Below the pieces are notes generated by a model. It saw only the letters and a program-made list of their open reading frames with translations. It was not told where the DNA came from and did no database searches. Source: an uncultured Mycoplasmatota bacterium (GTDB lineage Bacteria; Bacillota_I; Bacilli_A; RF39; UBA660). Taken from it: a stretch of 51,461 bases of DNA. Each line of letters starts with the position of its first letter. The first letter of the stretch is position 1. The stretch covers positions 1 through 51,461 of the forward strand of contig UQXO01000010.1 of assembly GCA_900545005.1 (NCBI GenBank), given 5' to 3'. The position numbers and the translations under genes are program-made. Shown here in pieces: positions 18,035-25,925 of this stretch.

Positions 18035-18599
18035 AATCCATCTCCTTAATTAATTTATCAACACCCTTAATATAATCAAGTGGTGGTCTAAATCCTTCTT
18101 TTATTTCCAAACCATTCTCTAAAATATATGAATAAGGAATTGACTTTCGTTCATTATTATCCACAAATTCAATGATTTTTCTTGCTCCTAAGATAAAATA
18201 AGCACTATTCATCTTAATAATTAAAAAAGCAATCCCGCCATGCTTATCTATTCTTCTAATATGTTCTAACTGATGCTCATGAATATTCGATAAGGGAAAT
18301 GCCGTCTTACTTAAAGTCTCTTTAGCATCAAAATCAATGTAATATCCTCTATAAATTCCATTATAATCAAGGGTAGATTGACTTTTAAAATAGGCTTCTT
18401 TTATTACTTGTTTATTATTTTCAAACCGAACCTTATTAATTCCTATTGGCGTTGGCTTCTTATATATAATAGCTATATCCTTTTCTAAATAGTACTCGTT
18501 AGTCTCATTAAGCAAAGTTTCTAAATCCATACCACGATTTCCATAACTGTGTTTAATTTTAACATATTCTTTTTTAAGTCCTGGGTAATTCACTTGCAT
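18018..18599 (-). CDS. recU: Holliday junction resolvase RecU
   Basis: About 193 aa from ATG 18599. RecU motifs are clear: 'VNYPGLKKEY', 'GNRGMDLETLLNETNEYYL', 'GYYIDFDAKET' (PD-(D/E)XK core with D and ExK-like DAKET), 'FPLSNIHEHQLEH' and 'GGIAFLIIKM'. It cleaves Holliday junctions during recombination and segregation. The start is uncertain. Candidates are ATG 18611 (inside a TATAAT-like box), ATG 18599, and GTG 18593, which has GGTGATG just upstream and gives MNYPG, the usual RecU beginning. Overlap with the PBP gene indicates an operon. Confidence 0.92.
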   Translation of the reverse strand: MQVNYPGLKKEYVKIKHSYGNRGMDLETLLNETNEYYLEKDIAIIYKKPTPIGINKVRFENNKQVIKEAYFKSQSTLDYNGIYRGYYIDFDAKETLSKTAFPLSNIHEHQLEHIRRIDKHGGIAFLIIKMNSAYFILGARKIIEFVDNNERKSIPYSYILENGLEIKEGFRPPLDYIKGVDKLIKEMDYEKDK

Positions 18600-18688
18600 C
18601 ACCACAAACATTATACTATAGTTTACTTTTCTTGGGTAGTTTTTTTAGTATTTTTCACAACAAATATTACTTGTAGTTTAAAAAAAAC

Positions 18689-18785
18689 TAGTATATAATC
18701 TATATACTAAGATAGCCTAAATACTAGGAAATTTCCTTATTATATAAGGTCTAGTAGCTTTCTGAAAAACTTTTGAAAAAGCTAC
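18689..18785 (+). promoter_or_regulatory. Cluster of dyads upstream of the SUF operon
   Basis: Four inverted repeats lie within 100 bp. These are AGTATA/TATACT (18689-18707), GGAAATTTCC (18727-18736), CCTTAT/ATAAGG (18735-18749) and GTAGCTTT/AAAGCTAC (18754-18785). They could be operator sites or a folded leader. I recognise no named riboswitch or regulator box. The sufC start is about 90 bp downstream. Confidence 0.4.
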
Positions 18786-18831
18786 AATAAATAGTGTATT
18801 TTTTAATTAGACTATGGTAAAATAAATAACG

Positions 18832-18879
18832 ATGAAAAAAGCAAAAGACAATTATAGAATGGGGCAATTAATATGTTAA
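18832..18879 (+). CDS. Possible 15-codon leader ORF overlapping the sufC start
   Basis: ATG 18832 opens MKKAKDNYRMGQLIC, stopping at TAA 18877-18879, seven bases into sufC in another frame. Its last Cys codon overlaps the sufC ATG. No strong ribosome site precedes it, so translation is unproven. If translated it could couple sufC expression to Cys supply, which would suit a sulfur-mobilisation operon. This is inference only. Confidence 0.25.
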   Translation: MKKAKDNYRMGQLIC

Positions 18880-19619
18880 AAATTGAAAATTTAAGTTTAA
18901 AAGTTGAAGACAAAGAATTGTTAAACGATTTTAATTTAGAAATCAAGGAAGGCGAGATTCATGCTATCATGGGTCCAAATGGTATCGGAAAATCCAGTAT
19001 CTGTAAGGCTATTATGGGGGATAGTAAGTATGAAGTTACTAAGGGTTCAATTAAGTTTATGGATAAAGATATTACTAATTTAGCTCCTGATCTTAGAGCC
19101 AAGATGGGGATTATGCTTATTAACCAAAGTCCGTTAGCTATTGAAGGGGTTACTAATGCTGATATGCTTAGAATGGCCCTAGCTAATAGAGAGGGACATT
19201 CTGTTGACTTATATAAATTTAATAAAAAAATTCAAGAAGTTTGTAAACGTTTAGATATACCTAGTTCCTTTATTCATCGTAATATTAATGATGGTATGAG
19301 TGGCGGTGAACGGAAGAAAAATGAACTCATGCATATGTGGATGTTAGAACCTAAATTTTTAATTTTAGATGAGCTTGATAGTGGTCTTGATGTCGATGCC
19401 TTAAAGGTGTGTGCTAACTCAATTATGGATTATTACGAGTCGCAAAATAAAACGGTTAGTATCTTGATAATTACACATCATAGTAATATTTTAGATATTA
19501 TCAAACCGGATTTTGTTCATATTATTAAGGACAAACATATTAGCTTTACTGGTGATATTTCCGTGGCTAAAAAAATCGAAGAAAACGGTTTTAACACCGA
19601 TTTAGGACAAATGTTATAA
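18873..19619 (+). CDS. sufC: Fe-S cluster assembly ATPase SufC
   Basis: The product has 248 aa, the normal SufC length. It has Walker A GPNGIGKSS, the ABC signature MSGGERKKNE, Walker B FLILDELDSGLDVDAL with the SufC-typical 'DSGLDVDAL', and the switch His in ITHHSN. SufC drives conformational changes of the SufB/SufD scaffold during iron-sulfur cluster assembly in the cytoplasm. The ribosome site upstream is GGGGC, rather weak. It is the first gene of sufC-sufD-sufS-sufU. Confidence 0.95.
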   Translation: MLKIENLSLKVEDKELLNDFNLEIKEGEIHAIMGPNGIGKSSICKAIMGDSKYEVTKGSIKFMDKDITNLAPDLRAKMGIMLINQSPLAIEGVTNADMLRMALANREGHSVDLYKFNKKIQEVCKRLDIPSSFIHRNINDGMSGGERKKNELMHMWMLEPKFLILDELDSGLDVDALKVCANSIMDYYESQNKTVSILIITHHSNILDIIKPDFVHIIKDKHISFTGDISVAKKIEENGFNTDLGQML

Positions 19620-19634
19620 GAGGTTTGGAAAATT

Positions 19635-20279
19635 ATGAATAAATTATTAGTGAAAGACAGTAATGTAAGCATCAACAACTCTTATCAAAACCTAGAGATT
19701 AAGACCTCTAAATTGATTTTAAATATCAGTGGAAGTAATACAATCAATGATTATGATAATAATACCGATTTAGATTTAAAGATTATTATGGAACCACATA
19801 GTAAACTTTTGTATAACCGTAAAAATGCCAATATTAATAACTTTACCCTCGATATTGAAGCACCTTCGGACTCTTACATCGAATTTAATTATAGCCTAGA
19901 AACTTCAGTGGCAAGTAATATCAAATTAGATGCTAATATCAGTGGTAATCAAAATACATCTAGGATTAATTTTCATGGTGTTACTAAGGATGAAGGCTTA
20001 ATCAAAAGTATTGCAACATCTAAGGTTTCTGAAAATACTAAAGATAATGAAATTTTGGAAAACTTAAGAATTATTGCTCTTAATGATACGGAAAATGAAA
20101 TTGTTCCTAATTTACTTGTTAGAAGTGATAGTGTCAATGCTATTCATAACACCACTATTAGTAGTATTGATAAAGATTATTTATTCTACTTAAATAGTAA
20201 AGGTATTGATAATGAGACTGCTACTAAATTGATTGTTGATGGTTTCTTAAAGAGTGTTTTAAAAGAAAATATTAAATAG
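19635..20279 (+). CDS. Very short SufD/SufB-like scaffold protein
   Basis: The product has 214 aa, about half of a usual SufD (400+ aa). It keeps the beta-helix core ('INFHGVTKDEGL') and the C-terminal SufD region 'AIHNTTISSIDKDYLFYLNSKGI'. That matches the SufD motif CSHGATxGxLDxDxLFYLxSRGI, including the conserved His (His171); the Cys beside it is Ala here. The N-terminal helical domain is absent. It starts 15 bp after sufC with GAGG, so it is not a frameshift product, and no other fragment lies nearby. No SufB gene is in this operon, so this protein may serve as a minimal scaffold for SufC. SufD or SufB ancestry cannot be settled by eye. Confidence 0.75.
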   Translation: MNKLLVKDSNVSINNSYQNLEIKTSKLILNISGSNTINDYDNNTDLDLKIIMEPHSKLLYNRKNANINNFTLDIEAPSDSYIEFNYSLETSVASNIKLDANISGNQNTSRINFHGVTKDEGLIKSIATSKVSENTKDNEILENLRIIALNDTENEIVPNLLVRSDSVNAIHNTTISSIDKDYLFYLNSKGIDNETATKLIVDGFLKSVLKENIK

Positions 20280-20290
20280 GAGGTTTATTT

Positions 20291-21487
20291 ATGCATAGAG
20301 AAGATTTTCCTTTTCTTTTTAACAATATAACATATTTAGACAATGGGGCGACTACTTTAAAGCCTTTAAGTGTGGTCAAAAAAATTGAAGAATATTATAC
20401 CGAATATACTGCTAATGCTCATCGTGGCGACTATAAGACTTCTTTAAAGGTTGATACCGAGTATGAACTAGCTAGAAATAAAGTTCAAAAATTTCTTAAT
20501 GCTAAGAGTAGAAAAGAAATTGTGTTTACTAGTGGTGCTACTGAGTCCTTAAATTATATTGCTACTGGTTTTTTCTCTAATATTTTAGAACCTGGTGATG
20601 AGATTTTAATAACTAAGTCAGAGCATGCTTCAAATGTTTTGCCTTGGTTTCGTTTAGCTAAAGAATTAAATCTAAAGGTTAATTACATTCCTTTAGATGC
20701 TAATTATTATGTGACTATTGAAAATGTCAAGAAAAGTATTACCAAAGATACCAAGGTTATTTCTTTAGCCATGGTTACGAATGTTATTGGCGATTTACGA
20801 CCAATTAAAGAAATAGCTAAAATTGCCCATGAAAATGATGCCTTTTTAGTTGTTGATGGGGCTCAAAGCGTTCCTCATATGAAGACTGATGTTCAAGATT
20901 TAGATTGTGATTTTCTAGCTTTTTCCGGTCATAAACTATGTGGTCCAACTGGTATTGGAGTATTATATGGTAAAGAAGAATTACTTAGTAATATGGAACC
21001 AATTAATCTTGGTGGGGGAATGAATGAATCATTTGACAATATTAATGAAGTTTATTTAAAAGACTTACCAACTCGCCTGGAAGCTGGCACTCCAAATATT
21101 GCCGGAGCGATTGGCCTTGGCGCTGCTATCGATTATTTAACTAATATCGGAATGGATAATATTTATAATCATGAACACGAACTTCGTAAGTATTTGATTA
21201 ACAAATTAGTTGACTTAAAACACATTGATATTATTAATTTGGAAGCAGATACCGGTATTATAGCCTTTAATGTGGATGGTATTTTTTCGCAAGATGTTGC
21301 TGTCTATTTAGACAAATATAATATTTGCGTTCGAGCCGGAAATCACTGTGCCAAAATCTTAAAAGATGCTGTTGGCGTTAGAAATACTTGTCGCGTTAGT
21401 CTTTATCTTTATAATACCAAAGATGAAATTGATCGTTTAGTAGAACTCCTAAGTGATAAAAATAGAATATTAAAAGAGATGATATAA
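20291..21487 (+). CDS. sufS: Cysteine desulfurase SufS
   Basis: The product has 398 aa, close to the normal 405. It is a class V aminotransferase fold with YLDNGATTLKP near the N-terminus, TSGATESLN, and the PLP Lys215 in FSGHKLCGPTGIGVLYG. The catalytic Cys353 sits in RAGNHCAK, the group II desulfurase pattern. It takes sulfur from cysteine and passes it to SufU. The ribosome site is AGGAGG, 12 bp after sufD. Confidence 0.95.
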   Translation: MHREDFPFLFNNITYLDNGATTLKPLSVVKKIEEYYTEYTANAHRGDYKTSLKVDTEYELARNKVQKFLNAKSRKEIVFTSGATESLNYIATGFFSNILEPGDEILITKSEHASNVLPWFRLAKELNLKVNYIPLDANYYVTIENVKKSITKDTKVISLAMVTNVIGDLRPIKEIAKIAHENDAFLVVDGAQSVPHMKTDVQDLDCDFLAFSGHKLCGPTGIGVLYGKEELLSNMEPINLGGGMNESFDNINEVYLKDLPTRLEAGTPNIAGAIGLGAAIDYLTNIGMDNIYNHEHELRKYLINKLVDLKHIDIINLEADTGIIAFNVDGIFSQDVAVYLDKYNICVRAGNHCAKILKDAVGVRNTCRVSLYLYNTKDEIDRLVELLSDKNRILKEMI

Positions 21488-21489
21488 TA

Positions 21490-21927
21490 ATGGATAATGA
21501 ACTAAGAAGAGAAATTATTATGGATAACTATATGTATCCTTACAATAAAGAAGTACCAACTGATAAAAATGATTATATTAAAGTGAATTCTAATAATGAG
21601 TCTTGTATAGACAATATTGATATATATCTAAAGATAGAAGATAATATTATTAAGAAAATTTATTTTGATGGCGAAGCTTGTGCTATTTCAACTTCCGCTA
21701 CTTCGGTTATGATTAAGATTCTAGAAAATAAAAGTTTAGATGAAGCTTTAAGATTAAGTGAAGAATATGAATCTATGATTGAAGATGGAACCGAGTCAGA
21801 AGACTTAGAAGAGGCTTTAGCGTATGGTGAAATTTATAAACAACAAAACCGAAAACACTGTGCTATGTTACCTTGGTTAGGTTTAAAAAAAGCTATCTTA
21901 AACTATAAAAATTCTGCTGAAAAGTAG
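21490..21927 (+). CDS. sufU: Fe-S assembly sulfurtransferase SufU
   Basis: The product has 145 aa. Expected zinc ligands are Cys39 and Asp41 (SCID), Cys64 (GEACAIS) and Cys124 (RKHCAMLPW), the SufU pattern, together with the SufU-specific insert between the second and third Cys. It carries sulfur from SufS to the scaffold. It starts 2 bp after sufS. A terminator overlaps its stop codon, which ends the operon without sufB. Confidence 0.93.
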   Translation: MDNELRREIIMDNYMYPYNKEVPTDKNDYIKVNSNNESCIDNIDIYLKIEDNIIKKIYFDGEACAISTSATSVMIKILENKSLDEALRLSEEYESMIEDGTESEDLEEALAYGEIYKQQNRKHCAMLPWLGLKKAILNYKNSAEK

Positions 21928-21937
21928 AGTTTTTTTT
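21913..21937 (+). terminator. Rho-independent terminator of the SUF operon
   Basis: TCTGCT-GAAA-AGTAGA forms a 6-bp stem (one G-T) with a GAAA tetraloop, followed by G and eight T. It overlaps the sufU stop. Confidence 0.8.
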
Positions 21938-21980
21938 CTAAAATAAAGTTATTTAGTTTATAATAAAAGTGGTGATCATA

Positions 21981-22613
21981 ATGAAGTATTATCTTAAGAA
22001 TAATCGTTTAATTAACTCTATAGCCCTCATCATAATTATTTATTTTTTACATACTTATGAGTATATGGAGGCTCTTTCTTTTCAAACTGGTCTTTATTTT
22101 TGGGAGTTTTCTAAAAATATTACTGCTAGTTTAGATGTTATTTTCTTAAAATTAAATACTTTTACTTATTTAGAAAAGGGGATACTTATCGGTACTATAG
22201 TTTATCTTTTGAATGCTCATCGTTTTGAAAAGACCAATCTTCCTAAAAGATATCAAGATAATAAATTACCATTTCTGTTAATTAGTATAATTCTTTTCAT
22301 TTTTCTAATTTGTTTTAGCTTCATTAGTGCCTTTAATTTTACTTTTCTCAAAGATATATTTCTATTTCTGTTAAATTTATATCTTTATATTAATTTTCTT
22401 AATTATTTAAGTGCCTTTATAACTAAGAAATATTTATTAAAGAAGGTAAGATATCTAGTGGAGATAATTACTTTTTCCTCTCTCTTACTCGAAATTTTAT
22501 TAGGAAGATTCTTATCTTTTAGCCTTTTTTTCAATACTAATGTCTTTAGCACTATTGTTCTTATTCTTCTAAATATTTTGACCATTAGAATTGTAAAAAA
22601 GAACGGTTACTAG
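21981..22613 (+). CDS. Hydrophobic membrane protein of unknown function
   Basis: From ATG 21981 the product has 210 aa; a GTG at 21969 would include the GGTGATC ribosome site and is rejected. Six or so hydrophobic helices are visible (about 12-30, 60-75, 89-112, 117-138, 158-172 and 178-200). Basic residues lie in the loops. I recognise no motif. It follows the SUF terminator and precedes a new promoter, so it may be a single-gene unit. Confidence 0.6.
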   Translation: MKYYLKNNRLINSIALIIIIYFLHTYEYMEALSFQTGLYFWEFSKNITASLDVIFLKLNTFTYLEKGILIGTIVYLLNAHRFEKTNLPKRYQDNKLPFLLISIILFIFLICFSFISAFNFTFLKDIFLFLLNLYLYINFLNYLSAFITKKYLLKKVRYLVEIITFSSLLLEILLGRFLSFSLFFNTNVFSTIVLILLNILTIRIVKKNGY

Positions 22614-22642
22614 TTGCCAAACTAAGCATTAATATTTATAAT
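22614..22642 (+). promoter_or_regulatory. Sigma-A-type promoter for the 22670 gene
   Basis: TTGCCA (22614-22619), a 17-bp spacer and TATAAT (22637-22642). Confidence 0.8.
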
Positions 22643-22669
22643 AGAAGGCATTGTGAAAGAAGAAGATTT

Positions 22670-23212
22670 ATGGCAACAATAAGTACAGATATAACAAATA
22701 TTCCTTTAAGAAAAATTTTTAAAACGGTTGATGATGATACTTTTAAAACTGCTCTTGTTAGTCTAAGTAAGAAAGAATTAACTCTTTTAAAAAGAATATA
22801 TGGTAAAACTTATGAAGAGTTAAATGTTATTCCTTTAAGTACCGGAGAAACTAAAGATTTACTAGAGCTATTAAACATGAAAATGCCTGAGAAATTCCAG
22901 ATGATTTCGGAGTATAAGCAAAAAGAGAAACAAAAAAAAGCCCATGATGATTACTTTGCTTTAGCAAGAAAAGCTAAAGGATATGACCCCAGACTTTGGG
23001 AGTTGCTTTCTAATTTTTTAAATAGTGAAACCTATCAGGAAATGCTACGTCTTTTAGAGCCTAAAGAAATTATTATTTTTGCCTTGCGTTATGGTATTAT
23101 TAAAAGTCAATATGATACCAAAAGTATTGCCTATCTTTTAGATACAGATGAAAAGTTTATTACTAACACTTTAAAGCTTATTCATACTAAATTAGGGCTA
23201 AAAAATATTTAA
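22670..23212 (+). CDS. Putative DNA-binding protein with sigma-region-4-like end
   Basis: The product has 180 aa and is soluble. The C-terminal 55 residues ('LEPKEIIIFALRYGIIKSQYDTKSIAYLLDTDEKFITNTLKLIHTKLGL') follow the spacing of sigma-70 region 4: a Leu-rich 'LxxxExxIxxLRYG', then 'IAxLLxxxxxxI'. A helix-turn-helix is therefore likely. The N-terminal 120 residues are charged and helical with no family recognised, and region 2 is not evident. It could be a divergent sigma factor, an anti-sigma partner or another regulator. It has a strong promoter and stands alone before serS. Confidence 0.5.
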   Translation: MATISTDITNIPLRKIFKTVDDDTFKTALVSLSKKELTLLKRIYGKTYEELNVIPLSTGETKDLLELLNMKMPEKFQMISEYKQKEKQKKAHDDYFALARKAKGYDPRLWELLSNFLNSETYQEMLRLLEPKEIIIFALRYGIIKSQYDTKSIAYLLDTDEKFITNTLKLIHTKLGLKNI

Positions 23213-23246
23213 ATCAAATAAAAAGCCTGAAAAATAGGGAAGAAAC

Positions 23247-23275
23247 TTGCATATACCAAATAAAAGTAATATAAT
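23247..23275 (+). promoter_or_regulatory. Sigma-A-type promoter for serS
   Basis: TTGCAT (23247-23252), a 17-bp spacer and TATAAT (23270-23275) lie 27 bp before the serS start. There is no room for a T-box, so serS is not T-box controlled here. Confidence 0.85.
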
Positions 23276-23302
23276 TGTTTTATTGTCAAGGAAGGATTAT
23301 GT

Positions 23303-24592
23303 ATGATAGATATTAAATTAATTAGAGAAAATAAAGAACTTGTTAAAGAAAATATAAAGAAAAAATTTCAAGATGAAAAACTCCCCCTAGTTGATGAAGT
23401 TTATGATTTTGATATTAAAGTTCGTGAAACTCAAACCAAAAAAGATGGTTTAAAAGCCCAAAAGAATAAGTTGAGTGGTGAAATTGGTCTTTTGATGCGT
23501 GATAAAAAACAAGATGAAGCCAATAAGATAAAAGAACAAATTAAAGAAATGGATGCGGAAATTAACTCTTTAGAAGAAGAACAAACCAAGTTAAATAGTG
23601 AAATTCGTAAACGTATGTTAGTTATTCCAAATATTATGGATGCATCGGTTCCTATTGGTAAAGATGATTCTTTTAATGTTGAAGTTGAAAGATTTGGAGA
23701 ACCAGTAGTACCAGATTACGAAATCCCTTATCATGCTGATATTATTGAAAATTTAAAAGGAATGGATAAAGCATCTGCTGGTCGTACTAGTGGTGAAGGT
23801 TTCTACTACCTAACTGGTGATATCGCAAGACTTCATGAGGCTATGCTTGCTTATGCTAGAGACTATATGATTAATAAAGGCTTTACTTTTTGTATTCCTC
23901 CATTTATGATTCATGCCGATGTAGTAACTGGCGTTATGTCATTTCCTGAAATGGAAGCGATGATGTATAAAATTGAAGGCGAAGATTTATATCTAATTGG
24001 TACTTCTGAACATTCCATGATTGGTCGCTTTAAAGATCAAATTATTAAGAAAAGTGATTTACCTATTAAACTTACTTCTTATTCTCCATGTTTCCGCAAA
24101 GAAGGTGGCTCTCATGGTCTAGAAGAAAGAGGCTTATATCGTGTTCACCAATTTGAAAAACAAGAAATGATTGTTTTGTGTGAACCAGAGGAGTCAATGG
24201 ATTATTATAATCAAATGTGGAAGTATACTGTTGAAATCTTTAGAAATATGGATGTTCCTGTTCGTCAACTTGAATGTTGCTCAGGCGATTTAGCCGATTT
24301 GAAGGTTAAATCTTGTGATGTTGAAGCTTGGAGTCCAAGACAAAAGAAGTATTTTGAAGTTGGATCTTGTTCTAATTTAGGTGATGCCCAAGCTAGACGT
24401 CTAGGTATCAGAGTTAAAGGGGATAATGGCACATACTTCTTACATACCCTAAATAACACTTGCCTTGCTACGCCAAGAGGACTTATTGCTGTTATTGAAA
24501 ATAACTATCAAGAAGATGGTAGCGTTAAAATCCCTAAAGTATTACAACCATATATGGGCGGTTTAGAAGTTATTAAGCCTCAAAATAAGTAA
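23303..24592 (+). CDS. serS: Serine--tRNA ligase
   Basis: The product has 429 aa, the usual length. The N-terminal coiled-coil tRNA-binding arm is at about 28-110, followed by the class II core. Motif 2 is in 'PCFRKEGGSHGLEERGLYRVHQFEKQE' and motif 3 in 'NNTCLATPRGLIAVIENNYQEDG'. It charges tRNA-Ser in the cytoplasm. AAGGAAGGA precedes the start. Confidence 0.97.
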   Translation: MIDIKLIRENKELVKENIKKKFQDEKLPLVDEVYDFDIKVRETQTKKDGLKAQKNKLSGEIGLLMRDKKQDEANKIKEQIKEMDAEINSLEEEQTKLNSEIRKRMLVIPNIMDASVPIGKDDSFNVEVERFGEPVVPDYEIPYHADIIENLKGMDKASAGRTSGEGFYYLTGDIARLHEAMLAYARDYMINKGFTFCIPPFMIHADVVTGVMSFPEMEAMMYKIEGEDLYLIGTSEHSMIGRFKDQIIKKSDLPIKLTSYSPCFRKEGGSHGLEERGLYRVHQFEKQEMIVLCEPEESMDYYNQMWKYTVEIFRNMDVPVRQLECCSGDLADLKVKSCDVEAWSPRQKKYFEVGSCSNLGDAQARRLGIRVKGDNGTYFLHTLNNTCLATPRGLIAVIENNYQEDGSVKIPKVLQPYMGGLEVIKPQNK

Positions 24593-24599
24593 AAAAATG

Positions 24600-24627
24600 T
24601 TTCAAAATTAAAATGTTGTGATATACT
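24600..24627 (+). promoter_or_regulatory. Promoter for the pheST T-box leader
   Basis: TTTCAA, a 16-bp spacer and TATACT (24622-24627), about 7 bp before the leader. Confidence 0.5.
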
Positions 24628-24633
24628 AAAAAA

Positions 24634-24843
24634 GTATTAAAAAGTTTTGATTAAGAAGTAGTAATAACAAATAACTTGATTTCTAGAGATTAATTCAATT
24701 TGGTGGAAGAATTAAAATTAAGTCGTTATGAATTCACCTTATGAACTGGAGAAATCCCGCAAAAATTTGCGTTATCAAAAAAGAGTATAAATTAAGGTGG
24801 TACCACGGTTCTTACGTCCTTTAGAGGAGGTAAGAACTTTTTT
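24634..24843 (+). promoter_or_regulatory. T-box riboswitch, Phe specific
   Basis: The highly conserved T-box sequence AAGGTGGTACCACGG lies at 24794-24808. Upstream is a stem I whose arms include ATAAC/GTTAT. After it comes GAATTCACC, in which TTC (24733-24735) is the apparent specifier codon for Phe, matching the pheS gene downstream. A terminator hairpin follows. Uncharged tRNA-Phe would base-pair with the leader and allow read-through into pheST. The 5' limit is estimated from the -10 box. Confidence 0.92.
24808..24843 (+). terminator. T-box terminator before pheS
   Basis: GTTCTTAC-G-TCCT pairs with AGGA-G-GTAAGAAC (one G-G mismatch), loop TTAG, then six T. Its 5' arm overlaps the last bases of the T-box sequence, so the antiterminator and terminator exclude one another. 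Confidence 0.9.
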
Positions 24844-24872
24844 AATTAAAACTTTAAAAGAAAGGAATCTTT

Positions 24873-25925
24873 ATGCAAGAACAATTAAAAAATATAAAAG
24901 AAAATGTTATTAATAGTTTAGAAAATATTAAAGACTTAAATAGTCTTATGGAACTTAAGAATAAATATTTATCTAAAAAGGGAGAAATCTCTTTACTACT
25001 TGCCGGTCTTGGCAAAATGGATATTGAAGAAAGAAAGACTTGGGGAAGTTTAGTAAATACTTTAAAACAGGAAGTATCTGAATTAATTATAGAAAAGGAA
25101 AAGCAAATAAAAAAGGAACTTCTTGATAAAAAGTTAGAAGCTGAAGACATTGATATTAGTCTTCCGGCTACTAAAATACCTGTTGGGTCTCCTTGTATTT
25201 TAGAAAAATTAATTCTTGACGTCGAAGAAATATTCATGAGTATGGGTTATGATGTTGTTGATGGACCCGAGATAGAATTAGATAAGTATAATTTTGAGAT
25301 GTTAAATTTACCTAAAGGTCATCCGGCTAGGGATGCTCAAGATACCTTCTATGTTAAAGGAGAAGAACTACTTTTAAGAAGTCAAACTTCCCCTGTTCAA
25401 GTAAGAACCATGTTAAAAGGAGAAGGTAAAACTCCTATTAGAGTAATTTGCCCTGGGAAAACTTATCGTCGTGATGATGATGATGCTACCCATTCTCATC
25501 AGTTTACCCAGATTGAAGGTCTCTTAATCGATAAGAATATTTCTTTGAGTGACTTAAAAGGAACTATCGATTTAGTAGCCAAAAAACTATATGGTATAGA
25601 TACGAAGACCCGTTTTCATCCCAGCTACTATCCATTTACTGAACCTTCAGTTGAAGTTGATATTACTTGTTGTAATTGTCATGGGACAGGTTGCAATGTT
25701 TGTAAACAAACGGGCTGGGTTACAGTGTGTGGTGCCGGCTTAGTGCATCCTAATGTTTTAAGAATGGCTGGCTATGATCCAAGCGAGTGGAGTGGTTTTG
25801 CTTTTGGTTTTGGTGCTGAACGTTTAGCCATGATTAAATATGATATTAATGATTGTCGTGTTTTTTACAATAATGACCTAAGAGAAGTTAGTATCTTTGA
25901 TAGAAAGGAAAAAGAAAATGATTAG
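24873..25925 (+). CDS. pheS: Phenylalanine--tRNA ligase alpha subunit
   Basis: The product has 350 aa. An N-terminal coiled coil (about 1-90) precedes a class II catalytic core with 'GHPARDAQDTFYV', 'LLRSQTSPVQVRTM' and 'THSHQFTQIEGLLIDKNIS', and motif 3 GFGAERLAMIKYDI. A CxxCxxxxCxxC cluster (…CCNCHGTGCNVCKQTGW) before GAGLVHPNVL is a zinc-finger-like insert seen in other Bacillota PheS. It acts with PheT as an (alpha-beta)2 enzyme. Controlled by the T-box upstream. Confidence 0.97.
   Translation: MQEQLKNIKENVINSLENIKDLNSLMELKNKYLSKKGEISLLLAGLGKMDIEERKTWGSLVNTLKQEVSELIIEKEKQIKKELLDKKLEAEDIDISLPATKIPVGSPCILEKLILDVEEIFMSMGYDVVDGPEIELDKYNFEMLNLPKGHPARDAQDTFYVKGEELLLRSQTSPVQVRTMLKGEGKTPIRVICPGKTYRRDDDDATHSHQFTQIEGLLIDKNISLSDLKGTIDLVAKKLYGIDTKTRFHPSYYPFTEPSVEVDITCCNCHGTGCNVCKQTGWVTVCGAGLVHPNVLRMAGYDPSEWSGFAFGFGAERLAMIKYDINDCRVFYNNDLREVSIFDRKEKEND

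Noticed and set aside
25670..25720. Cys-rich CxxC cluster in PheS as an odd insertion
   Set aside because: A zinc-finger-like insert at this position is familiar in PheS of other Bacillota.
25897..25917. TTG start for pheT
   Set aside because: ATG at 25918 follows a good ribosome site, gives MISLEWVSDYI, and matches the family's usual N-terminus.
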